NCBI GenBank assembly: GCA_018397055.1
Contig: JAGTQS010000047.1
Coordinates: 1 to 8,875, forward strand
Direction of reading: 5' to 3'
Origin: Candidatus Bathyarchaeota archaeon
GTDB lineage: Archaea > Thermoproteota > Bathyarchaeia > Bathyarchaeales > DTEX01
Length of the DNA stretch: 8,875 nucleotides
The first letter of the stretch is position 1, and every line of letters starts with the position of its first letter. Positions 1 to 6,121 of this stretch are shown here, in pieces. The notes beneath the pieces are model-generated. The model was given only the letters and a program-made list of their open reading frames with translations. It was not told the origin of the DNA and did no database searches. The position numbers and the translations under genes are program-made.

Positions 1-130
1 AAGGCCACACATGAGCCTAAAATATAATACACCCGCACAAGTATATTTCAGAGATGTGCCAAATGTCCTGGGATAACACAAAAGTCTAGACGAGAGGAAA
101 TTCATTAATTTTCTTTGGCAAGAAAATCAT

Positions 131-140
131 AACATATTTT
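131..140 (+). promoter_or_regulatory. Possible TATA box for the epimerase gene
   Basis: An AT-rich AACATATTTT lies about 40 bases upstream of the ATG at 176. Archaeal transcription usually begins about 26-27 bases after the box centre, which predicts a start near 162 and a short leader of about 14 bases. A weak AAGGG purine stretch (164-168) falls inside that leader and could act as the ribosome binding site. The rest of 1-175 is AT-rich and I see no gene in it. Confidence 0.35.
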
Positions 141-175
141 AGAATCACGTTCCACTAGAGTTCAAGGGTTGACCT

Positions 176-1207
176 ATGAAGGTTTTAGTGATAGGCGGAA
201 CTGGCTTGATAAGTACAGCTGTTACAAGGTTTCTTGCTGAACATGAAGATGAAGTCATAATTTATACTCGTGGGAAAAGAGAAGCTGAACTCCCACATAA
301 CATTAAAAGAATCGTTGGCGACCGTAACAATACGAAAATGTTTGAGAAACAAATGGTGGAGTCTGGACCCTTTGACTGCGTGATCGACATGATCTGTTTC
401 TCACCGTATGATGCTGAAAACGCGGCAAGAATATTTAGGGGTCGAATTGAACAGTACATTTTTATTAGCACCGTTGACGTGTATACCAAACCAGCTAAAT
501 TCTATCCCGTAACAGAGGATGCCGAAAAGGAGCCATCGCCATCTTTCACCTATGGATTTAACAAAGCTGCTTGTGAGAAGCTATTTCTAGAAGCGCATCG
601 TAGAAACTATTTCTCGTTGACAACGATTAGACCCGCGTACACATATGGGGAAGGGTTAGGAATATTACATACTTTTGGGTGGGGAACCTATTTTCTTGAC
701 CGAGTAAGAAGGGGTAAACCCGTTATTGTGCATGGTGACGGAAACTCTTTCTGGGCAGCGTGCCACAGAGATGATGTTGCACGGGCAATTGCTGGGGCTG
801 TAGGCAACGAGAAAACGTTTGGAAAAGCGTATAACGTAACCGGTGAAGAATGGATGACCTGGAATATTTACCATGAAAAGGTGGCTGAAGCACTTGATGC
901 TCCACCGCTTAGAATCTTCCACATTCCAACTGACCTTTTGTATAAAATTGCCCCGAAACACGCCGAATGGTGCATGAAAAACTTCCAATTTAACAACATT
1001 TTCAACAACGAAGCTGCCAAGATCGATCTAGGCTTTAGATACACCGTTCCATTCATTGAAGGTGTCCGCCGGACAATAAGCTGGCTTGAGAAACATGACG
1101 GATTTGAGAATAGCGATGACTTTCCTTTCTATGATAAAATTATTAAAGCTTGGCAAGAGCTCTGCGAAGGAATGAAAAATAGTCTGCTGGACGAAGTCAT
1201 GAAGTAA
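176..1207 (+). CDS. Extended SDR family NAD-dependent epimerase/dehydratase
   Basis: This 343-residue cytosolic protein is an extended short-chain dehydrogenase/reductase, the family that modifies nucleotide sugars. The N-terminal Rossmann nucleotide-binding motif is GGTGLIS (residues 7-13); the usual third glycine is a serine. A strand ending in FISTVDVY (96-103) supplies the catalytic Ser/Thr, and Y126-G-F-N-K130 is the YxxxK pair. RPAYTYGEG (152-160) is the conserved segment after the catalytic strand. The C-terminal third (from about 220) carries the substrate-binding lobe, and the length is normal for the family. The ATG is chosen because the Rossmann strand starts at residue 2. The substrate cannot be told from sequence: UDP-sugar epimerase, reductase, or the CSP41-like atypical branch are all possible. 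The next gene starts 96 bases later on the same strand with its own possible promoter, so an operon is uncertain. It ends in TAA. Confidence 0.85.
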   Translation: MKVLVIGGTGLISTAVTRFLAEHEDEVIIYTRGKREAELPHNIKRIVGDRNNTKMFEKQMVESGPFDCVIDMICFSPYDAENAARIFRGRIEQYIFISTVDVYTKPAKFYPVTEDAEKEPSPSFTYGFNKAACEKLFLEAHRRNYFSLTTIRPAYTYGEGLGILHTFGWGTYFLDRVRRGKPVIVHGDGNSFWAACHRDDVARAIAGAVGNEKTFGKAYNVTGEEWMTWNIYHEKVAEALDAPPLRIFHIPTDLLYKIAPKHAEWCMKNFQFNNIFNNEAAKIDLGFRYTVPFIEGVRRTISWLEKHDGFENSDDFPFYDKIIKAWQELCEGMKNSLLDEVMK

Positions 1208-1272
1208 GTCTGTTCCTCTTTTACTGCAACGATTAAAATTCTGGTACCAAGTCGAGATAATGCCAGAAAAAC

Positions 1273-1280
1273 CTTAAGAA
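1273..1280 (+). promoter_or_regulatory. Possible TATA box, leaderless start of the GNAT-S2P gene
   Basis: CTTAAGAA is centred about 27 bases before the A of the ATG at 1304. No Shine-Dalgarno sequence precedes that ATG. Together these fit a leaderless archaeal transcript beginning at or next to the start codon. The call rests on spacing and composition only. Confidence 0.3.
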
Positions 1281-1303
1281 CGCAATCTAAGAAACTAGTT
1301 CTC

Positions 1304-2434
1304 ATGGATTTTCAGGAAAGGCTCTTCGTTCGTCGTATGCAGCTAAGCGAAAAGGAAGATGTTAAGGCACTTTTTGCAAGGAGTCTTGGAATAACTGACA
1401 GGATCATTTTTCAGCTTTCGTTTGACGATGCACAGAAAAGTGCAAGAAAGCAGTGCGGAGACACCTTAATTGAAGAGTATGACGGCAAAATAGTAGGGGC
1501 AGTGTCTATGCGAATCCAAGAGATAGAAAACACTCGGACAGGCTTCATCGACGCATTGGTTGTAGACAAACAGCTTCGGGGTAAAGCCATCGGTAAATCT
1601 TTAGTGAACGGAGCCATCTTGTGGCTTGAGGAACGAGGATGCAAAGTTATCTATGCCACAGCTGATAGGTACAACTCTCCATCTTGGAATATATTTATTC
1701 ACAAAGGGTTTCGTCTTTACGAGGCACCGCAGCAACTCAGAGACTATGGACTTAACTTTTTACGTTTGTGGCTTGGCGAATTTTACTTTATAGGCTTTGG
1801 AACGTTCTTCCTCAGATGGGACAAAGAACCAATAAAGCCCCGTGAAACAGATGAAGCCTGGCATTGGGTAACTGCGTTTCTCGGCGTATCTATAGTGTGG
1901 TGGATACAGATACTGCGCAGTCAAGGACCCATAACACTTGTTCCAGCATCGTTCGTCGTGACTGCGACAAGCATTCTAGTTCATGAGTTATCCCAAAAGA
2001 TTGCTGCCCGCAGCCTAGGTATACAAACCACATTCAAAGCTTGGATTTCAGGAATACTCTTCAGTTGGCTTATAGCGTTAGCCGGCGGCTTCTTCCCGGC
2101 ATATGGCTCAACCTACGTGAAACAAATTGACTGGCGCTATGAGCCTCAGAAAGATAAAACTGGAATCATTTTCGCTCTAGGTTCGCTCGTAAGCTTGGTA
2201 CTTGCCTTCGCATTTTGGGCATTACCAAATCTCACGACTGGCAGTCTGATTATGGAGTCGGCGAGATTAGGTTACGCAACCAATTTGATGCTTGCTGTCT
2301 TCAATTTGATTCCGATACAAGCAGCAGGTGGCTTTGTGTGGGACGGAAAGAAGATACTTACGTGGAATAGGATGGCATGGGCTACGCTTGCCATAGCAAT
2401 AATTGCGCTGATAATACTGGATATCTTCTTCTAG
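1304..2434 (+). CDS. GNAT N-acetyltransferase fused to a site-2-protease-like (M50) membrane domain with degenerate metal motif
   Basis: The protein has 376 residues and two domains. Residues about 8-150 are a GNAT acyltransferase. The acetyl-CoA loop is LRGKAIGKSL (91-100) after the strand FIDALVVD, and the C-terminal GNAT part is YNSPSWNIFIHKGF (123-136). Residues about 185-376 are hydrophobic with several membrane helices and resemble archaeal M50 site-2 proteases. H227-E-L-S-Q231 stands where the zinc motif HExxH belongs, and FNLIPI (333-338) followed by W346-D347-G348 matches the family's NxxP...DG segment. The second metal histidine is replaced by Gln (codon CAA, one base from a His codon), so proteolysis is doubtful. 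E228 and D347 are kept. The GNAT domain would face the cytoplasm. It may acetylate a membrane-associated substrate, but that is inference. The stop is TAG; reading through it would add 15 residues before TAA. Confidence 0.8.
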   Translation: MDFQERLFVRRMQLSEKEDVKALFARSLGITDRIIFQLSFDDAQKSARKQCGDTLIEEYDGKIVGAVSMRIQEIENTRTGFIDALVVDKQLRGKAIGKSLVNGAILWLEERGCKVIYATADRYNSPSWNIFIHKGFRLYEAPQQLRDYGLNFLRLWLGEFYFIGFGTFFLRWDKEPIKPRETDEAWHWVTAFLGVSIVWWIQILRSQGPITLVPASFVVTATSILVHELSQKIAARSLGIQTTFKAWISGILFSWLIALAGGFFPAYGSTYVKQIDWRYEPQKDKTGIIFALGSLVSLVLAFAFWALPNLTTGSLIMESARLGYATNLMLAVFNLIPIQAAGGFVWDGKKILTWNRMAWATLAIAIIALIILDIFF

Positions 2435-2607
2435 TCAGTGAGATATGTTAAACTAAAAACAAAGCATAATGATCGAGTTTAACTCTTGTCTGCTGTTGTT
2501 GTATAGATTTTACCATAAGACCACTTTTCTTGAATCTTTCAATATCTAATAGCTTCCTAATTATGGAAAATTGTCCTCACATGTCTTAATCAAGAAGGTT
2601 CGAGACT
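2435..2607. other. Gap between convergent genes, nothing recognised
   Basis: This 173-base AT-rich stretch separates the 3' ends of the convergent GNAT-S2P gene (+) and the membrane-protein locus (-). I see no open frame with a start, no strong hairpin and no long T-run, so neither transcript has an obvious terminator here. Confidence 0.4.
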
Positions 2608-2811
2608 CTAGCCCCAGAACGAAATCTGCCAGCCCGGCTTGTTGTCTTTCTCAATCCACGTAATGAGCAGTAATGAATCTTCGGAGTATATTCTAAGTAA
2701 TGACGGAACTGCTGTTGGGCCGATAACTATTTTTTCGCTGCTCTTGTTCCCACCCGTTATCTCGATGTTGTCGCCAAATGGTGGCGCAATCTGAACTGTC
2801 TTTCCAGTCAT
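2608..2811 (-). CDS. C-terminal beta-rich segment after an in-frame TAG (67-codon ORF)
   Basis: The reading frame starts at ATG (2811) and encodes 67 residues ending in GWQISFWG, with TAG as stop. It is in exactly the same frame as the membrane protein just upstream. Between that protein's TAG (2881-2883) and this ATG there are 23 open codons beginning IYQIELINTHAENAEIIGL. The composition (alternating hydrophobic residues, LLRIYSEDSLLLITWIEKD) suggests beta strands of a soluble domain. The most natural reading is that this is the lost C-terminal domain of the membrane protein, outside the cell after its last helix. It is separated either by a nonsense change or by a stop that is read through. 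Independent translation from 2811 is possible, but I see no ribosome binding site that demands it. A second TAG ends the segment, with TGA five codons further on. I recognise no family. Confidence 0.45.
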   Translation of the reverse strand: MTGKTVQIAPPFGDNIEITGGNKSSEKIVIGPTAVPSLLRIYSEDSLLLITWIEKDNKPGWQISFWG

Positions 2812-2880
2812 CGACTTTCCTTTTAGCCCGATGATTTCCGCGTTTTCCGCATGTGTGTTTATTAATTCAATTTGGTAAAT

Positions 2881-3465
2881 CTACATGCCCTTTTCCGTGT
2901 CAAAGTATGCCATGGTGTTTTCTGGTGGTGTTTTTAGGTCTAACATTGTGCCACTGTTAGGACCGGGACCGCTAGCACCCATACCTTCACCCACTCCTTT
3001 TTGTATTTGGTAAAACCACGGTAACGTGAAGGCTACGCTTGAAATGCTTAGAAAAATGAGTATGGCAATCAAGCCTCTTCTTTTTGAACCAACTACCCAT
3101 TTGATTTTAGAGAAAACGTCTGTGACAAACATGAATAACGTTAAGCTGAAAAAGAGAATGTTGAGTAAAGAGAAAAACAGATACATTTCAGGATTGCTTA
3201 TGCCTACGCCTTCATGTGCCCAATCTGCCGTTAAGAAAAATCCTTTTAACATCATCAACGGAGCCACTGGTGGATATGTAAAAAACAAGAATAATGGTAT
3301 GGGAAGAATGTAAAATACTAATCCAATAAAAACGAAAAACAAGTCTTTTTTAATATGATATCTGTTATTGCGAAGCATGTACACGCCGAAGACTGTAACG
3401 ATTGGGAGAAAGGAAAGAAGCGATAAGCTCGTGGAAGCATTTGCGAAAAATACCATAAATGGCAA
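2881..3465 (-). CDS. Multi-pass membrane protein of unknown function (interrupted gene)
   Basis: Read from a TTG at 3465 (first ATG at 3456), the frame gives 194 residues. Hydrophobic helices lie at about 13-31, 42-63, 93-115 and 131-153, with another starting upstream of the TTG. Loops rich in Arg/Lys (RNNRYHIKK, SKIKWVVGSKRR) fit the cytoplasmic side, which puts the C-terminal part outside. After the last helix comes a Gly-rich linker (GVGEGMGASGPGPNSG), then TAG. The open frame extends upstream of the TTG without a stop to 3528 (SEAEIRVRKNLGFLILVST), which completes a first helix with a positive N-side. The TTG is therefore probably not the native start; the native start is likely ATG 3580 in another frame, one base out of phase. 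Lesions at both ends (frameshift near 3523-3528, TAG at 2881) suggest a decaying gene, assembly errors, or recoding. I recognise no family or enzyme motif. Confidence 0.55.
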   Translation of the reverse strand: MPFMVFFANASTSLSLLSFLPIVTVFGVYMLRNNRYHIKKDLFFVFIGLVFYILPIPLFLFFTYPPVAPLMMLKGFFLTADWAHEGVGISNPEMYLFFSLLNILFFSLTLFMFVTDVFSKIKWVVGSKRRGLIAILIFLSISSVAFTLPWFYQIQKGVGEGMGASGPGPNSGTMLDLKTPPENTMAYFDTEKGM

Positions 3466-3517
3466 AGTAGAAACTAGAATTAAAAAACCTAAATTTTTCC
3501 TGACACGAATTTCGGCT

Positions 3518-3580
3518 TCAGAGGGGCCTTATGGCATCCTTTTCAGCCTTAACCTCGGCATCTTTAGGCACCAATATCAT
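3518..3580 (-). pseudogene. Probable N-terminal fragment of the membrane protein, one base out of frame
   Basis: From ATG 3580 (or GTG 3583) a charged 20-residue frame reads MILVPKDAEVKAEKDAIRPL and stops at TGA (3518-3520). Skipping a single base in the run GGCCCC just before that stop joins it smoothly to SEAEIRVRKNLGFLILVST of the downstream membrane frame. The only upstream TATA-like box (3620-3632) is at the right distance for this start and not for the TTG at 3465. I read it as the true N-terminus separated by a 1-base insertion. A programmed +1 shift at CCC-C is the less likely alternative. Confidence 0.4.
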
Positions 3581-3619
3581 CACATATATTTCTCTAAAAA
3601 TGAAATAAAAAATTTTGAA

Positions 3620-3632
3620 ATAATATAATAAA
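3620..3632 (-). promoter_or_regulatory. Possible TATA box for the membrane-protein locus
   Basis: On the minus strand an AT-only stretch around TTATTATATTATT is centred near 3626. A start 26-27 bases on would be near 3599, leaving a leader of about 18 bases before ATG 3580. This supports translation starting at 3580, upstream of the apparent frameshift. Confidence 0.35.
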
Positions 3633-3837
3633 AAACGCACATTTTTGGTCGCCAGCTCCGCATCCTCAGGTTATCTTCTTTCCTTCATAGGGTACTTGCA
3701 TATCCCTCTGTTATCAAATAGGTAGGTTAAACCATGTCCAAATGGAACCGACCAGTCTACGGTATCTGAGAAAAGAAAATAGGCGTTAAACCAGCAGGCA
3801 AAGCAACAGAATGCTTCTAAAACCGTTCAAGCTAAAG

Positions 3838-3920
3838 TGCGGGGGACGGGGTTCGAACCCGCGCAGGCCTTCGCCAGCAGGTCCTAAGCCTGCCTCCTTT
3901 GACCACTCGGACACCCCCGC
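3838..3920 (-). tRNA. tRNA-Leu, anticodon UAG
   Basis: The minus strand folds as an 83-base class II tRNA. The acceptor stem GCGGGGG/CCCCCGC has seven perfect pairs. The anticodon stem is GCAGG/CCTGC with loop CTTAGGA, so the anticodon is UAG, reading CUA-type leucine codons. The long variable arm has a GGC/GCC stem, and the T arm is GCGGG-TTCGAAC-CCCGT. The discriminator base is A (3838), as expected for leucine. The CCA end is not encoded (ACTT follows), and there is no intron. It lies 38 bases downstream of the GH5 gene on the same strand, so co-transcription is possible. The anticodon is UAG, not CUA, so this is not a TAG suppressor. Confidence 0.95.
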
Positions 3921-3958
3921 TCAGGCGCTGTCTTATCTGAATACCCTGGTTCTCCTTT

Positions 3959-5389
3959 TTATTTTTTCTGATATCTTGAAAATTTAGATGTTCGGTCTTC
4001 GCCGTGTTTATTGTAGATTAGGATGGCTGAGCATGTTACTAGCAATGTTATGACAATGAATAATATCAATCTGGTGTAGTCTTTTCGCCACACTGCTACT
4101 ATTTGTCTTGGTCCGTCAACGAATATTCTAACTGTCTTTGCGTCAATTGCAATGTCTGCTGGCCCTAGCCCTTCAAAATGGTCGAGGATGTCTTGAATTA
4201 TGAGCCCAGATGCTGTATCCTCCACTCCTACCATCGCGTATGTTCCTTCATCGTACCATCCTGAGCCGTAGGCTTCGCCGAGTTCAGAATCCACTGAAAC
4301 ATAATACTTCATAGCTTGCGGGATTAAGGCGTTCAAAAGATCCATTCTCCACACCTCATTTTCTGGGTCGTACGCTCCGAATCCAGCGCAAAACTCCCAA
4401 TAGCACCAGCTGATGTCTCTTTTTTCCGACTCTCTTGCAACGAAATAGGTCCACATGACTCTTGAGTTCATGTCAGCTTTGCTGTATGCTCCGAACTCCC
4501 CTAAGAATAGAGTTATGTTGCCGTGCTGCATGGCCCATTGAACAGCGATGTCCAGCTCGTTTGTGATTTGGCTCTGTTCAGTCTCATCTCCAACCCATTT
4601 TCTGCCCACTGGCGGAGAAGGATCCACCCATTCCGCTCCTTGATGCGTGAACTCGAAGGGAGTGTAAAAGTGAAAGGTCACTATGATGTTCTTGTCTTCA
4701 GCTGGTATCGTTAACCCTTCAAGGTTGTAAACACTGTTCCAGCCTGTTGGTCCCACAATTATCTTTCTCGTCGGATTAGTTTCTCTTATGATTTTCACAG
4801 CTTCCTCAATAAACTCGTTCCATACATCGTCTAATAAATTGCCATGAGGCTCATTAAGCAATTCAAAAAACAAATTTTCAGGATAGTCTTTGAAATTTTC
4901 AGAAATTTGGCGCCATAACCCCAGGAAACGGTTCTTGTGTTCATTGGGATTCTGCATTATTTCATCATAGTGTTGGATGTTGATTATTGTTACAAGATTT
5001 TGCTCCAGAGATCTGTTCACGACCCACTCAACTCTTTGTAGAAAGTTTTCATCAATTTTGTAAGGAGGCGAGGTCTCAGCGTGGCCTGACCATTTTATGG
5101 GGATTCGTACGGTGTCAAACCCCGCTTCTTTAATAATTCTAAAATACTCGTCTTCGATGTAGACTCCCCATTCGCCTTCGTTAGGAGCTTCCAAAGCGTT
5201 TCCAATGTTAACCCCTCTTCGCATCAACAGTTCCGAAGCATTCTCACCGATGCTATTTTGAAAAGTCCATTTTAAGCATCCGCAACTGGCTAGGTCAAGT
5301 CCTGCGAAACAAACAAGTAGCAAAATCAGGTTCAACGAATAAGTAAGAGACAAAATGTTTTTCCTGGACATATAATTAAGTTTTTTCAC
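3959..5389 (-). CDS. Membrane-anchored cell-surface glycoside hydrolase family 5 (cellulase-type)
   Basis: This 476-residue retaining beta-glycosidase of the GH5 fold probably acts outside the cell on beta-linked glucan or mannan. A hydrophobic N-terminal segment (about 11-35) is a signal or anchor. The (beta/alpha)8 barrel spans about 52-360: R95 in TVRIPIKW, H140-Y141, acid/base E180 in LLNEPHG (178-183), H240 and Y242 in TFHFYTP, nucleophile E298 in FLGEFGAYS, and W331 in CYWEF. All the expected catalytic residues are present, 118 residues apart. Residues about 362-435 form a stalk module (SVDSELGEAYGSGWYDEGTYA ... DGPRQIVAVW) seen singly or repeated in archaeal surface proteins. A membrane helix (about 440-458) and a basic tail (KHGEDRTSKF) follow, so the catalytic domain is displayed outside the membrane. 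The longest frame begins at GTG 5389; ATG 5371 is an equally good start and lies about 27 bases after a CTTAAGTTA box. The substrate is not decidable from sequence. Confidence 0.9.
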   Translation of the reverse strand: MKKLNYMSRKNILSLTYSLNLILLLVCFAGLDLASCGCLKWTFQNSIGENASELLMRRGVNIGNALEAPNEGEWGVYIEDEYFRIIKEAGFDTVRIPIKWSGHAETSPPYKIDENFLQRVEWVVNRSLEQNLVTIINIQHYDEIMQNPNEHKNRFLGLWRQISENFKDYPENLFFELLNEPHGNLLDDVWNEFIEEAVKIIRETNPTRKIIVGPTGWNSVYNLEGLTIPAEDKNIIVTFHFYTPFEFTHQGAEWVDPSPPVGRKWVGDETEQSQITNELDIAVQWAMQHGNITLFLGEFGAYSKADMNSRVMWTYFVARESEKRDISWCYWEFCAGFGAYDPENEVWRMDLLNALIPQAMKYYVSVDSELGEAYGSGWYDEGTYAMVGVEDTASGLIIQDILDHFEGLGPADIAIDAKTVRIFVDGPRQIVAVWRKDYTRLILFIVITLLVTCSAILIYNKHGEDRTSKFSRYQKK

Positions 5390-5587
5390 CGATTAACTTA
5401 AGATTTTTTGTTGATAAATCCTCAAACGTTCTTTGGGTATAGTAGCTCTTAAGAAAATGTTTTTGGAGCTTTTCGAATAGAAGCTCTGAAAGTTTTTGTT
5501 ACCCATGTTGTCAGTTTCCTTTTTGTTGGAAAAACTCGGCTTTTTTGTCCAAAAATGGGAAAAATCTTCCTTTTCCGTTAGATTAGG

Positions 5588-5597
5588 CTTATATACG
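5588..5597 (+). promoter_or_regulatory. TATA box for the small-peptide/winged-helix unit
   Basis: CTTATATACG is a good archaeal TATA element. It predicts transcription from about 5619-5620, leaving a leader of about 25 bases before ATG 5645 that contains GAGG (5632-5635), nine bases from the start. The rest of 5390-5640 is AT-rich; it holds a GAGCTT/AAGCTC inverted repeat (5466-5486) and no gene. Confidence 0.5.
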
Positions 5598-5644
5598 TTT
5601 TTTAGGAATTGTGTTCTCGATTAAAAATTCAGAGGATGGTTAAG

Positions 5645-5743
5645 ATGGCAAAAAGGGTAGATGAAGTAGAATTTAACGAACAAATGTTTGCATACTTAAT
5701 AAAGAAACTCCTTACGGAAAAAAGGAAAATCAGGCAGTATTAA
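5645..5743 (+). CDS. Small 32-residue peptide upstream of a winged-helix regulator
   Basis: ATG 5645 opens MAKRVDEVEFNEQMFAYLIK and runs to TAA at 5741. The 32 residues are charged and probably one amphipathic helix ending in a basic tail (KRKIRQY). An in-frame ATG at 5636 would add three residues, but the GAGG at 5632-5635 is correctly spaced only for 5645. It lies behind a good TATA box and 21 bases before the winged-helix gene, which suggests they are co-transcribed. Roles could include a leader peptide or a small partner of the regulator; I do not recognise a family. The case for a real gene is position, ribosome binding site and protein-like composition. Confidence 0.5.
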   Translation: MAKRVDEVEFNEQMFAYLIKKLLTEKRKIRQY

Positions 5744-5750
5744 GAATCCA

Positions 5751-5757
5751 AGGAGGG
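5751..5757 (+). promoter_or_regulatory. Strong ribosome binding site for the winged-helix gene
   Basis: AGGAGGG lies about seven or eight bases before ATG 5765. It fixes that start and is the strongest Shine-Dalgarno sequence in the window, consistent with an internal gene of a polycistronic message. Confidence 0.75.
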
Positions 5758-5764
5758 TTCCATA

Positions 5765-6013
5765 ATGGAGAGAAGAGACCATTTAATAATTATTGCCGAG
5801 ATACTTCGAATAGCCAAGAAAGGGGTAAAAAAGACCCATTTAGTCTATAAGGCTAACTTGAACCACGCTCTTCTTGAAAAATACCTCGAAAAATTAGAAA
5901 AACAAGGATTGATTTCTAGGAACACCGAATCTGAACGTAAAATTCAGACAACAGAAAGAGGCAGACAGTTCGTCGAAAAATTTCTCAACCTTCAGGCAGT
6001 TATACCTTTTTGA
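5765..6013 (+). CDS. Winged helix-turn-helix transcription regulator (ArnR1-like)
   Basis: An 82-residue single-domain DNA-binding protein. Helix 1 is RDHLIIIAEILRIAKKG (4-20). VKKTHLVYKANLNHALLEKYLEKLEKQGLI (21-50) contains the helix-turn-helix with the recognition helix at about 33-46. ISRNTESERKIQTTERG (50-66) makes the beta wing, followed by a last helix that could pair the dimer. This order and the KKTHLVYKANL pattern are typical of the small archaeal ArnR1-like/HTH_45 regulators. There is no sensor domain, so any signal would come from a partner or from the promoter itself. It follows the 32-residue peptide gene by 21 bases and ends in TGA. Its targets cannot be read from sequence; autoregulation of the 5588 promoter and control of the divergent GH5 gene are reasonable guesses. 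Confidence 0.8.
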   Translation: MERRDHLIIIAEILRIAKKGVKKTHLVYKANLNHALLEKYLEKLEKQGLISRNTESERKIQTTERGRQFVEKFLNLQAVIPF

Positions 6014-6104
6014 CCCTAAACACTTTTATTATTAAGGATTTTTGATCAGTTATTCTTATGTCTATCTCTCCAATTAACTGACAATTTTGAAAGAGAGACT
6101 GTTG

Positions 6105-6120
6105 GTTATTATTTTTTTGT
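6105..6120 (+). terminator. Possible T-run terminator after the winged-helix gene
   Basis: A T-rich stretch with seven consecutive T (6112-6118) follows the winged-helix gene by about 95 bases, just before the converging gene on the other strand. Archaeal termination commonly occurs on such non-template T-runs. A TCTCTC/GAGAGA pair at 6065-6098 lies just ahead of it but has a long loop, so it is not a convincing hairpin. Confidence 0.35.
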
Positions 6121-6121
6121 T

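Noticed and set aside
1..12. Minus-strand ATG at 12 as the start of a divergent gene
   Set aside because: Only four codons are visible and the nearest TATA-like stretch is too close to the ATG.
665..988. Minus-strand open frames within the epimerase gene
   Set aside because: They lie antisense to a gene with complete SDR motifs and show no domain pattern of their own.
2437..2447. AGTGAGATATG shared with the inverted repeat near 8075-8085
   Set aside because: An 11-base match is expected by chance several times in a window of this size, and the flanks do not match.
3026..3313. Plus-strand 95-codon frame
   Set aside because: It is antisense to the membrane protein, whose helices and charged loops follow a sensible topology. 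The plus-strand product is lysine-rich, shows no domain pattern and has no ribosome binding site.
3368..3628. Plus-strand 86-codon frame
   Set aside because: It overlaps antisense the 5' part of the membrane-protein locus and its promoter, with no motif or ribosome binding site.
3838..3920. Possible TAG-suppressor tRNA next to the TAG-interrupted gene
   Set aside because: The anticodon is UAG, reading CUA leucine codons, and the body is an ordinary class II leucine tRNA.
5466..5486. GAGCTT/AAGCTC inverted repeat as a terminator
   Set aside because: No plus-strand gene ends before it, and on the minus strand it lies upstream of the GH5 start; at most it is a binding site.
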